A stretch of DNA of 21,026 nucleotides, from contig DATCZK010000107.1 in assembly GCA_036525975.1 (NCBI GenBank), positions 1-21,026 on the forward strand, written 5' to 3'. A program made the translations under genes and the position numbers. This DNA comes from Quisquiliibacterium sp036525975. Its GTDB lineage: Bacteria > Pseudomonadota > Gammaproteobacteria > Burkholderiales > Burkholderiaceae_E. The notes under the pieces were generated by a model. The model did not search any database and had not been told where the DNA came from. It saw only the letters and a program-made list of their open reading frames with translations. Each line of letters starts with the position of its first letter. Positions within the stretch are counted from its first letter, which is position 1. Positions 7,970-14,450 of the stretch are shown here, piece after piece.

Positions 7970-8746
7970 GTGCGGTTTCGCAGCCTTGGGAGCGGCAGCG
8001 AGGGCAACGCGCTTCTGATCGAGTGCGGCGACGCCGGCGCGCCGCTGCGCCTGCTGATCGACTGCGGTTTCGGCGTGCGCGAGATCACCCGCCGCCTCGC
8101 CTGGGAGGGGCTCGCGCCGCAGGCCCTCGACGCGATCCTCGTCACCCACGAGCACGGCGATCACATCGGCGGCGCGGCGCGTCTTTCGTTGGACGCCGGC
8201 GCGCCGCTGTACATGACCGACGGCACCGCGCGCGCCGCGGCGGCGCTGCCCGGCCCGGCGGCCGAGCTCAGGCTGATCGACGCGCACGAGGTGTTCGAGA
8301 TCGGCGGCGTGCGGATCGAGCCGGTTGCGGTGCCGCACGACGCGCGCGAACCGGTGCAGTTCGTGATCGACGACGGCGCGTCGCGCCTGGGCGTGCTCAC
8401 CGACCTGGGGCGCTCCACCGCGCACGTGGTGCGCGCGCTGGGTCGGCTCGACGCGCTCGTGCTCGAGTGCAACCACGACCCGCAGCTGCTGGAGGCGAGC
8501 GACTATCCGCGCGCGCTCAAGCGCCGGATCGGCGGCGGATTCGGGCACCTCTCCAACGCGCAGGCCGCCGGCATTCTCGCCGCGATCGACCACGGCCGCC
8601 TGAACGCCGTGGTGGCGGCGCACCTGAGCCGCAGCAACAACCGCCCCGAACTCGCGCGCGACGCGCTCGCGCGCGCCTGGGGCGCCGCGCCGGAGGCGGT
8701 GCGCGTGGCCGACCAGGACAGCGGGTTCGACTGGGTGGCGATCTGA
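7970..8746 (+). CDS. Metallo-beta-lactamase-fold hydrolase (YycJ/WalJ-like)
   Basis: A 258-residue predicted cytosolic metallohydrolase. The zinc motif is THEHGDH (residues 59-65), followed by PHDA, LTDLG, ECNHD and AAHLSRSNN, which carry the remaining ligands expected of the fold. The start is MRFRSLGSGSEGN, which matches the usual N-terminus of YycJ-like proteins, so the GTG at 7970 is the likely start; no ATG is available nearby. YycJ/WalJ in Firmicutes is linked to DNA repair and cell-wall homeostasis as a proposed 5' nuclease. In proteobacteria the role is not established, so I do not assign a substrate. It lies 23 bases after bamC and ends just before a strong hairpin, so it closes the dapA-bamC transcription unit. 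Confidence 0.9.
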   Translation: MRFRSLGSGSEGNALLIECGDAGAPLRLLIDCGFGVREITRRLAWEGLAPQALDAILVTHEHGDHIGGAARLSLDAGAPLYMTDGTARAAAALPGPAAELRLIDAHEVFEIGGVRIEPVAVPHDAREPVQFVIDDGASRLGVLTDLGRSTAHVVRALGRLDALVLECNHDPQLLEASDYPRALKRRIGGGFGHLSNAQAAGILAAIDHGRLNAVVAAHLSRSNNRPELARDALARAWGAAPEAVRVADQDSGFDWVAI

Positions 8747-8759
8747 GGCGCCGCAATGA

Positions 8760-8786
8760 AAAAGGCCGGCGCTGGGCCGGCCTTTT
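8760..8786. terminator. Bidirectional intrinsic terminator
   Basis: A perfect 11-bp inverted repeat: AAAAGGCCGGC (8760-8770), loop GCTGG, and GCCGGCCTTTT (8776-8786). GC core and A/T ends give a U-tract on both strands. It lies between the convergent hydrolase gene (stop 8746) and the lipoprotein gene (stop 8805), so it can terminate both. Confidence 0.93.
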
Positions 8787-8804
8787 CCTGACGCCGAAGG
8801 CGGA

Positions 8805-9059
8805 TTACTTCTTCTGACCGTCTTTCTCGGCGTCCTTGGGGGCGTCGGCAGCGGGCGCAGCCGCGGGTGCGGCAGCGTCCTTGGCGGCGTCGGCAGCAGG
8901 CGCAGCAGCGTCGGCCTTGGGAGCCTCGGCGGGCGCCGGGGCAGGAGCCGGGGCGGCGGCCGGAGCCGGAGCCGGGGCGGGAGCGGGTGCGGGTTCCTTC
9001 TTGCCGCATGCGGCAAGGGCAACAGCGATCAGCGCGGCTGCCAGGAGGGACTTCTTCAT
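8805..9059 (-). CDS. Small Ala/Pro-rich lipoprotein
   Basis: An 84-residue protein with a clear lipoprotein signal: MKKSLLAAALIAVALAAC, lipobox LAAC, lipid-attached C18. The mature part is GKKEP followed by alternating Ala-Pro and then Ala/Asp/Lys segments (AAKDAAAP and similar), ending with charged residues. It has no globular domain and is expected to be an extended or disordered chain anchored in the envelope, probably a spacer or wall-facing structural element. I do not recognise a named family. An AAAGGA ribosome-binding site (minus strand, around 9067-9072) lies about 7 bases before the ATG, which supports real translation. It ends at the bidirectional terminator and has a long upstream gap, so it is probably transcribed alone. 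Confidence 0.85.
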   Translation of the reverse strand: MKKSLLAAALIAVALAACGKKEPAPAPAPAPAPAAAPAPAPAPAEAPKADAAAPAADAAKDAAAPAAAPAADAPKDAEKDGQKK

Positions 9060-9248
9060 GCTTGAATCCTTTAGCTTTTGAGGGGTAGACGAACAAGAAC
9101 GCGCCGTGCGATCGGAATCGCAACGACGCGCTGCTGCGCTGCCGGTTCCGGTGCCGTACGGCTTTGTGCCGCTTGGGCGCCGGCCCGATCAACTCAACCT
9201 GAAAATGCTAGCACGACGCACGCTGCATTGCAGCAGGTGTGGTGTTCG
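9060..9248 (-). other. Gene-free leader region upstream of the lipoprotein
   Basis: The longest stretch without a gene here (189 bases), between the DUF7931-like gene and the lipoprotein. It contains a perfect 13-base dyad (9222-9234), a weak -10 candidate (TAGCAT on the minus strand, 9205-9210) and the ribosome-binding site near 9070. I see no tRNA, small ORF or recognisable riboswitch. Confidence 0.5.
9222..9234. promoter_or_regulatory. Palindrome upstream of the lipoprotein gene
   Basis: GCTGCA-T-TGCAGC is an exact dyad with a one-base centre. It falls where the -35 of a promoter using TAGCAT (9205-9210, minus strand) would lie, so it could be an operator. Function is inferred from position only. 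Confidence 0.3.
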
Positions 9249-9725
9249 TCAGAGCCCCAGTGTCGTGGCCGGAAGACAGTCCGAGGATTCCTGCCACGCG
9301 GCCTCGAAGCGCGCGCAGTAGGGGTCGCAGCGCGAGGGGCTCGCCTGCACGTAGGTGCCGCGCATCGCGTCGCGGTGGGGGCGCCTCATCATGTGCTGTC
9401 CGTCCACCAGCAGCAGCGAGTCGGACATCCTCAGGCCGTCGGGCAACTGGCGGATCGAAACCTGCGAGGGGTGCGCGCGCTGCAGCCTTCGCAGCCGCGA
9501 CGCGTGGCGCTCGAGCCAGTGGGAACTGGCCAGGAGCACGCGGATCTGCGCGCCGCGCCCGAGCAGCGCGCGCACGGCCTTCTCCGCCTCGGCCGATTCC
9601 AGCGGCCAGTCGTCGAAGCACGCGTCGAGCATGTCGGCGCGGTGGCGGCACTGCGCGAGCGCGTCGAGCACCGCGGCGATCATCTCGCTGCGGTGGCGAA
9701 CGGGCGTGGAGACCGCTTCTCTCAT
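9249..9725 (-). CDS. DUF7931-like, phospholipase-D-fold-related protein
   Basis: A 158-residue protein. The pattern of a short N-terminal helix, an ALLGRGAQIRVLL strand (about 54-66), an Arg-rich RLRRLQRAHPS segment, a DSLLLVDGQHMMRRP strand pair (about 102-116) and a final FEAAWQES helix matches what I remember of the betaproteobacterial DUF7931 family, which resembles half of a phospholipase D domain. A complete HxKxxxxD catalytic motif is not visible, so it may not be an active phosphodiesterase. The frame stays open far upstream through roxA, but the ATG at 9723-9725 is the best start because it overlaps the roxA TGA in an ATGA arrangement, implying coupled translation. Function unknown; the coupling to a ribosomal oxygenase is the only clue. 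Confidence 0.72.
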   Translation of the reverse strand: MREAVSTPVRHRSEMIAAVLDALAQCRHRADMLDACFDDWPLESAEAEKAVRALLGRGAQIRVLLASSHWLERHASRLRRLQRAHPSQVSIRQLPDGLRMSDSLLLVDGQHMMRRPHRDAMRGTYVQASPSRCDPYCARFEAAWQESSDCLPATTLGL

Positions 9726-10873
9726 CGCTGGGGCTGGAAGTGGATCCAGCCGGCATCGAACCACGCGCGCAGCAGCGCCAGCAAGCTCGAGTCGACCGGC
9801 GTTTCGGGCACGGCGCCGGGCGGCAGCGCGCGCTCGTCGCAAAGGCGCACGACCGCGCGCCGGGTCTCGCGCGTGAGGGCGAGCGATTCGCCGTTGATGA
9901 AGGCGTTTCGGCCGCGGTGCGCCAGGCGCGTGCGCCGGTCGGCGCGCAGGCCGCGATCGGCGCAGCGGCGCGCGAAGGTCGCGCTCGAGATGCGGGCGGC
10001 GGGGCGCTCGAACCACACGCCGGGCTTGGGCTCGGTGAGGAAGCGCCCGAGGAACTCGTCGATCTCCGAGGCCTTCGGGCGCCAGCCGCGCAACCACTGC
10101 GCGAGTTGCGCGTGCATGGCTGGCGGGATCGCGCCCGGACGCGCGCTCGGGCGCGCGCCGGCATCGGCGTAGCGCGGGTCGGCGCCGCCGATCGCGGCGT
10201 CGCCGCGATCGATCAACCACGCGGCCAGCAGCTCGTGGCGCGAGGGCGCGCGAAAGCCGATCGAGCAGGTGATGCACTCGCCGATCGCGGTGCCCTCGTG
10301 CGCCCAGCCCGGCGGCAGGTAGAGCATGTCGCCGGGGCCGAGCAGCCACTCGTCGCTCGACTCGAAGTCCTCGATCAGCTTCACCGGCGCGTCGGGCACC
10401 GGCGCGTGCGCACCGGGCGGCGCGATCCGCCACCGCCGCAACCCTTGCGCCTGCAACAGGAACACGTCGTAGGAGTCGAGGTGCGGGCCCACGCCGCCGC
10501 CGTCGACCGCGTAGCTGATCATCAGGTCGTCGAGTCGCGCGTCGGGCAGGAAGCGAAACCGCGAGAGCAGCGCGCGGGCCTCGTCGTCGTGCAGGTCCGC
10601 GCCCTGCACCAGCAGGGTCCAGTCGCGGCGCGCGCGAAGGGGGAGCTCGCCGGGCGCGAAGGGTCCGTGGCGCAGCGCCCAGCGCCCGCGCGCCCGGCTC
10701 ACGAGGCGCGACTCCACGTCGTCGTGGCAAGCCAGCGCGAACAACGCCTCGCGGCCGATCGGCGCGGCGAACTCGGGAAACGCGGCACGAACCATCAGCG
10801 GGCGGCGCTGCCAGTGGCGACGCATGAACTCGTCTACACTCACTGTGCCCAGCGGCGCGCTGCGTCTTGGCAT
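9722..10873 (-). CDS. roxA: Ribosomal oxygenase RoxA (JmjC-type cupin, YcfD)
   Basis: A 383-residue Fe(II)/2-oxoglutarate oxygenase. In E. coli, YcfD/RoxA hydroxylates an arginine of ribosomal protein uL16. Similarity to E. coli YcfD is evident over most of the length: ERHWQKRP-like residues at 18-25, DDLMISYAVDGGGVGPHLDSYDVFLLQ (about 115-141, split here only for description), LPPGWAHEG and SIGFRAPSRHEL. The iron triad is H131, D133 and H192. The C-terminal winged-helix part runs from about 270 to 383. The frame is open upstream of 10873, but MPRRSAP starts at the expected point and directly follows a consensus TATAAT, so I place the start there. Its 3' end overlaps the DUF7931-like gene by four bases. 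Confidence 0.93.
   Translation of the reverse strand: MPRRSAPLGTVSVDEFMRRHWQRRPLMVRAAFPEFAAPIGREALFALACHDDVESRLVSRARGRWALRHGPFAPGELPLRARRDWTLLVQGADLHDDEARALLSRFRFLPDARLDDLMISYAVDGGGVGPHLDSYDVFLLQAQGLRRWRIAPPGAHAPVPDAPVKLIEDFESSDEWLLGPGDMLYLPPGWAHEGTAIGECITCSIGFRAPSRHELLAAWLIDRGDAAIGGADPRYADAGARPSARPGAIPPAMHAQLAQWLRGWRPKASEIDEFLGRFLTEPKPGVWFERPAARISSATFARRCADRGLRADRRTRLAHRGRNAFINGESLALTRETRRAVVRLCDERALPPGAVPETPVDSSLLALLRAWFDAGWIHFQPQR
10835..10840 (+). promoter_or_regulatory. Candidate -10 of slyD, inside roxA
   Basis: TACACT on the plus strand, identical to the hexamer before the methyltransferase gene. It lies within the roxA coding region on the opposite strand and would give a slyD leader of about 50 bases. 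With only 22 bases between the two start codons, a slyD promoter has to overlap roxA. Confidence 0.35.
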
Positions 10874-10879
10874 GGGCGG

Positions 10880-10885
10880 ATTATA
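10880..10885 (-). promoter_or_regulatory. Consensus -10 (TATAAT) of roxA
   Basis: On the minus strand this reads TATAAT, a full consensus match and rare in such GC-rich DNA. It ends 6 bases before the A of the roxA ATG, so initiation at the usual distance gives a leaderless mRNA. Confidence 0.6.
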
Positions 10886-10895
10886 GGGGTTGCGG

Positions 10896-11507
10896 ATGTT
10901 GGTCGAGGACGATGTCTGGGTCACGGTGAAGTACCGGCTGTACGACGCGCAGGGCGACGAGGTGGAGCCGGGCGAGCGCGAGCTCACCTACCTGCAGGGC
11001 GGCTACGGAGCGGTGTTCGAGCACATCGAGCGCGCGCTCGCCGGTCACGGCGTGGGCTTCTCCACGTCGGTGCACCTGGAGCCCGAAGACAGCTTCGGCG
11101 ACTACGACGCGCAGCTCGTGCGGCTCGTGCCGCGCGCGCGGCTGCCGAGCCAGCTCGAGGTCGGGATGACCTTCGAGGGCGTTCCCGGCGACGACGAAGA
11201 CGAGGCCGAGGGGCTCTACATCGTCACCGACTTCACCGACGACGTTGCGGTGCTCGACGGCAACCATCCGCTCGCCGGGATGACGCTGCGATTCGACCTC
11301 GAGGTGGTCGACGTGCGCGCGGCCACCGAAGAGGAGATCGCGGCCGAGCGCGCCAGCGCCGAGGCGAACGACGAGGGCGAGGACGACGACGGGCGGCTCG
11401 AATTCGACGAAGCCGGCGACGGCCGCGAGGCGCGATACGGCGACGAGCGCTCGGAGGACGGCGGCATCGACCCGCGCGGCGCGCCCGATCGGCGCAAGCT
11501 GCACTGA
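10896..11507 (+). CDS. slyD: SlyD-like FKBP-type peptidyl-prolyl isomerase
   Basis: A 203-residue cytoplasmic proline isomerase/chaperone. It has the split FKBP arrangement of SlyD: an N-terminal strand and LQGGYGAVFEHIERAL helix, an insert-in-flap region (about 65-125), then the hallmark DGNHPLAGMTLRFDLEVVDVR followed by ATEEEI. The C-terminal 55 residues are strongly acidic (EGEDDDGRLEFDEAGDG) and end in RRKLH; the His/Cys-rich nickel-binding tail of E. coli SlyD is absent, so a metal-chaperone role is unlikely. A TTG at 10890 is possible, but ATG at 10896 is preferred because AGGGG at 10885-10889 sits at a normal 6-base spacing. It is divergent from roxA with a 22-base gap. Confidence 0.9.
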   Translation: MLVEDDVWVTVKYRLYDAQGDEVEPGERELTYLQGGYGAVFEHIERALAGHGVGFSTSVHLEPEDSFGDYDAQLVRLVPRARLPSQLEVGMTFEGVPGDDEDEAEGLYIVTDFTDDVAVLDGNHPLAGMTLRFDLEVVDVRAATEEEIAAERASAEANDEGEDDDGRLEFDEAGDGREARYGDERSEDGGIDPRGAPDRRKLH

Positions 11508-11516
11508 GGCGCGCGC

Positions 11517-11607
11517 CCGGTCGCCGCAGCCGGTCGCAACGCGCGGTCGCAACGCCCGGTCGCAACGCCCGGTCGCAACGCGCGGTCGCAACGCCCGGTC
11601 GCCGGGC
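11517..11607. repeat. 13-bp tandem repeat array
   Basis: Seven adjacent 13-base units. Five units (11530-11594) are SCGGTCGCAACGC, identical except for the first base, which runs C, G, C, C, G. One degenerate unit flanks each side (11517-11529 and 11595-11607). The array fills most of the 123-base gap between the convergent slyD and mutS genes. The period is not a multiple of three and no gene crosses it. Confidence 0.95.
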
Positions 11608-11608
11608 G
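11592..11608. terminator. Possible hairpin at the slyD/mutS convergence
   Basis: CGCCCGG-TCG-CCGGGCG, a perfect 7-bp stem with a 3-base loop, formed by the last degenerate repeat unit. It has no T-tract on either strand, so intrinsic termination is uncertain. Confidence 0.35.
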
Positions 11609-11630
11609 CGACCCGCCACCGGGCCGCGCG

Positions 11631-14306
11631 CTAGCCGCGCCGGATCAGCGCGCAGATTTCGTAGACGAGGTCGAGGGCGGCGCGCGCGCTCAGCTGGTCC
11701 GGGTCGGTGGCGAGCAGGCGCTGCATCACTTCGCGCGCGATCGGGTCTTCGGGCGGAGCCGCGGCGCGCCCGTCTTCGGCGCCGCGCTCGCTCGCTCCCG
11801 CGCCCTGCTGCGCCTCGGCCTGGCCGGCGGCGAACAGGTCGAACTGACCGTCTTCCTCGCGCGCGCGCGCCTCGAGCGCCTCGAGCAGCGTGCCGGCGGC
11901 GCGGATCACCGGCGCGGGGAGCCCCGCGAGCCGGGCCACCTGCAGCCCGTAGCTGCGATTCGCCGGCCCCTCGCGCACTTCGTGCAGGAACGCGATCGTG
12001 CCGCCTTCCTCGGCCACCGCGAGGTGGCGGTTCACCGCCTGCGGATAGCGCGAGGCGAGCTGCGTGAGCTCGAAGTAGTGGGTGGCGAACAGCGTGAAGG
12101 CGCGGTTGTGCGCCAGCAGCCGCGAGGCGATCGCGTGCGCCAGCGCAAGCCCGTCGAAGGTGGAGGTGCCGCGCCCGATCTCGTCCATCAGCACCAGCGA
12201 GCGCTCGGTGGCCGCGTTCAGGATCGCCGCCGCCTCGGTCATCTCCACCATGAAGGTGGAGCGCCCGCCGGCGAGGTCGTCCGACGCGCCGATGCGCGTG
12301 AAGATCCGGTCCACCGGCCCGAGCCGGCACGCGTCGGCCGGCACGAAGCTGCCGCAGTGCGCGAGCAGCACGATCAGCGCCACCTGGCGCATGAAGGTGG
12401 ACTTGCCGCCCATGTTGGGGCCGGTGAGTAGCACCATCTTGCGGCGCTCGTCGAGCAGGCAGTCGTTGGGCTGGAAGCGCTCCACCGTGGACTCCACCAC
12501 CGGGTGGCGCCCGGCGCGGATCTCCACGCCGGGCAGCGCGACGAACTCGGGCGCCACCCAGCCCAGCGTGGCGGCGCGCTCGGCGAAGCAGGCGAGCACG
12601 TCGATCTCGGCCACCGCGTGGCCGATGCGCTGCCACGCGGGCACCGACGCGGCCAGCGCGTCGAGCAGCAGCTCGTAGAGCTCGCGCTCGCGCGCCAGCG
12701 CGCGCTCGCGCGCCGAGAGCGCCTTGTCCTCGAAGGCCTTCAGTTCGGGGGTGACGTAGCGCTCGGCGTTCTTGAGCGTCTGGCGGCGGCGGTAGTCGTC
12801 GGGCACCTTCGCGGCCTGGCCGCGCGTGACCTCGATGAAGAAGCCGTGCACGCTGTTGAAGCCCACGCGCAGGTTCGCGATGCCGGTGCGTTCGCGCTCG
12901 CGCGTTTCCATCTGCGCGAGGAAGTCGTCGCAGTGCTCGTCGATCGCGCGCAGCTCGTCGAGGGTGGCGTCGTAGCCGGCGCGGAACACGCCGCCCTCGC
13001 GCGCGTTCGCCGCCGGCTCGTCGGCCAGAGCGCGCGCGAGCAGCGCGCACGCCTGGCCGGGCGGGGCGAGCGCCTCGATCGCGTCGGCGAACAGCTGCGC
13101 GTGCGCCTGCGACACGCCAGCCGCGAGCTGCGCCACCGCGTCGATCGAATCGCGCAGTGCCGCGAGCTCGCGCGGGCGCACCGAGCGCAGCGCGATGCGC
13201 CCCGCGATGCGCTCGAAGTCGGCCGTTTGCGCGAGCGTGGCGCGCACCGCCTTCAGGGTCGCGCCGCTCGCGCCCGAGCCCCCGCCGGCCTGCAGCGCCG
13301 CCACGCGCAGGTGGCGCTCGGCCGCCTTCGCCTGATCGCGCAGCGGCAGCTGGAGCCAGCGGCGCAACGCCCGCGCGCCGGCGCTCGTGGCGCAGTGCTC
13401 GAGCACGCCGAGCAGCGTGGGCCCGTCGTCGCCGCGCAGCGTTTCGCTCACCTCGAGGTTGCGACGCGCCACCGGATCCACGATCAGGTATTCGTCGCCG
13501 TGGTGCACGGCGAGGCGCTGCAGGTGGCGCGGCGCCACGCCCTGCGTGCGCTCCACGTAGTCGAGCAGCGCGCCCACGGCGCCGAGCGCCTCGGGGGCCT
13601 CGTCGGCGCCGAAGCCGGCGAGCCCGGCCACGCCGAGCAGCTCGCGCAGCCTGCGCTCGGCGCGCTCGCCGTCGAACTGCCAGTCGGGGGCGCGCGCGAG
13701 CGTGGCGGCGCCCGCCGCGAGGCGACCCGCTTGCACCCAATCGCCTGCCTGCGCGTCGGGAACCGATTCGGGCAGCAGGATCTCGGCCGGGCGCAGGCGG
13801 TCGAGCTCGGCGGCGAGCTGCGCCGGCGCCAGCTCGGCGATCCAGCACTCGCCGCTCGCGACGACGATCCAGGCCACCCCCAGCCGCCGCTTGCCCGGGG
13901 CGATCGCGAGCAGCAGCCGGTCGTCGCGCTCGGGCAGCAGCTGCGCATCGGTGATCGTGCCCGGCGTGACGATGCGCACCACCTTGCGTTCCACCGGGCC
14001 CTTCGACGTGGCCGGGTCGCCGATCTGCTCGCAGATCGCCACCGACTCGCCGGCGCGGATCGCGCGCGCGAGGTACTGCTCCACCGCGTGCACGGGCACG
14101 CCCGCCATCGGAATCGGCACCCCCGCCGACGCCCCGCGTCGCGTGAGCGTGATGCCCAGCAGCCGCGAGGCCTTTTCCGCGTCGTCGTAGAACAGCTCGT
14201 AGAAGTCGCCCATCCGGTAGAACACCAGCGTGCGCGCGTGCTCGGCCTTGATGCGCAGGTACTGCTGCATCATCGGCGTGTGCTGGGCGAGCTCGGCTGC
14301 GGGCAC
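11631..14306 (-). CDS. mutS: DNA mismatch repair protein MutS
   Basis: An 891-residue MutS1 protein that recognises mispairs and recruits MutL. The mismatch-reading FYE motif is at 35-37 (MGDFYELF). Connector, lever/core and clamp domains follow, including GFNSVHGFFIEVT. The ATPase has Walker A GPNMGGKS at 629-636 (K635) and Walker B with D708 and E709 in LMDEIGRGTSTFDG, then the ATHYFELT switch. A beta-clamp-binding pentapeptide QFDLF is at 821-825, followed by an Ala/Gly/Glu-rich flexible linker and the C-terminal helix-turn-helix dimerisation region. The start is GTG at 14304-14306, placing HTPMMQQYL at residues 9-17 as is usual; no strong ribosome-binding site is seen. The protein looks intact, so a mutator phenotype is not expected. 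Confidence 0.98.
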   Translation of the reverse strand: MPAAELAQHTPMMQQYLRIKAEHARTLVFYRMGDFYELFYDDAEKASRLLGITLTRRGASAGVPIPMAGVPVHAVEQYLARAIRAGESVAICEQIGDPATSKGPVERKVVRIVTPGTITDAQLLPERDDRLLLAIAPGKRRLGVAWIVVASGECWIAELAPAQLAAELDRLRPAEILLPESVPDAQAGDWVQAGRLAAGAATLARAPDWQFDGERAERRLRELLGVAGLAGFGADEAPEALGAVGALLDYVERTQGVAPRHLQRLAVHHGDEYLIVDPVARRNLEVSETLRGDDGPTLLGVLEHCATSAGARALRRWLQLPLRDQAKAAERHLRVAALQAGGGSGASGATLKAVRATLAQTADFERIAGRIALRSVRPRELAALRDSIDAVAQLAAGVSQAHAQLFADAIEALAPPGQACALLARALADEPAANAREGGVFRAGYDATLDELRAIDEHCDDFLAQMETRERERTGIANLRVGFNSVHGFFIEVTRGQAAKVPDDYRRRQTLKNAERYVTPELKAFEDKALSARERALARERELYELLLDALAASVPAWQRIGHAVAEIDVLACFAERAATLGWVAPEFVALPGVEIRAGRHPVVESTVERFQPNDCLLDERRKMVLLTGPNMGGKSTFMRQVALIVLLAHCGSFVPADACRLGPVDRIFTRIGASDDLAGGRSTFMVEMTEAAAILNAATERSLVLMDEIGRGTSTFDGLALAHAIASRLLAHNRAFTLFATHYFELTQLASRYPQAVNRHLAVAEEGGTIAFLHEVREGPANRSYGLQVARLAGLPAPVIRAAGTLLEALEARAREEDGQFDLFAAGQAEAQQGAGASERGAEDGRAAAPPEDPIAREVMQRLLATDPDQLSARAALDLVYEICALIRRG

Positions 14307-14342
14307 GTGGATCGGGGCGGTCGCGCGGGTTGCGTCGAAGCG

Positions 14343-14348
14343 ATCTTA
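14343..14348 (-). promoter_or_regulatory. Candidate -10 of mutS
   Basis: TAAGAT on the minus strand (4 of 6), 36 bases before the mutS GTG, in the 144-base divergent gap between mutS and the hydrolase gene. Weak match. Confidence 0.3.
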
Positions 14349-14387
14349 CCGGTCCGGCCGCGCACGCCGGGCCGCGCCCCGTTCTGC

Positions 14388-14393
14388 TATCGT
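14388..14393 (+). promoter_or_regulatory. Candidate extended -10 of the hydrolase gene
   Basis: TATCGT preceded by TGC gives a TGnTATCGT extended -10 pattern, 57 bases before the ATG at 14451. The -10 hexamer matches only 4 of 6 positions. Confidence 0.35.
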
Positions 14394-14450
14394 CTGGCCG
14401 CCTGCGCGGGCGCTCCAGGGGCCGCCCGCGCACGCGCGCGGAGGGAAGCG

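Noticed and set aside
8836..9081. Ala/Gly-rich open frame on the plus strand opposite the small lipoprotein
   Set aside because: It mirrors the repetitive lipoprotein codons; the minus-strand frame has a signal peptide, lipobox and ribosome-binding site, and this one has none.
10890..10895. TTG start for slyD
   Set aside because: It would directly abut the AGGGG ribosome-binding site; ATG at 10896 has normal spacing.
11517..11607. Possible CRISPR array
   Set aside because: Units are 13 bases and directly adjacent with no spacers, and no cas gene is present.
11233..14433. A 1066-codon minus-strand frame covering mutS in another register
   Set aside because: The mutS frame carries all conserved motifs; this one is Arg/Ala/Gly-rich with no motif and runs through the tandem repeat array.
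12504..14450. Upstream in-frame extension of the hydrolase gene through the mutS region
   Set aside because: The family N-terminus and the GGAGGG ribosome-binding site place the start at 14451; the upstream frame is antisense to mutS.
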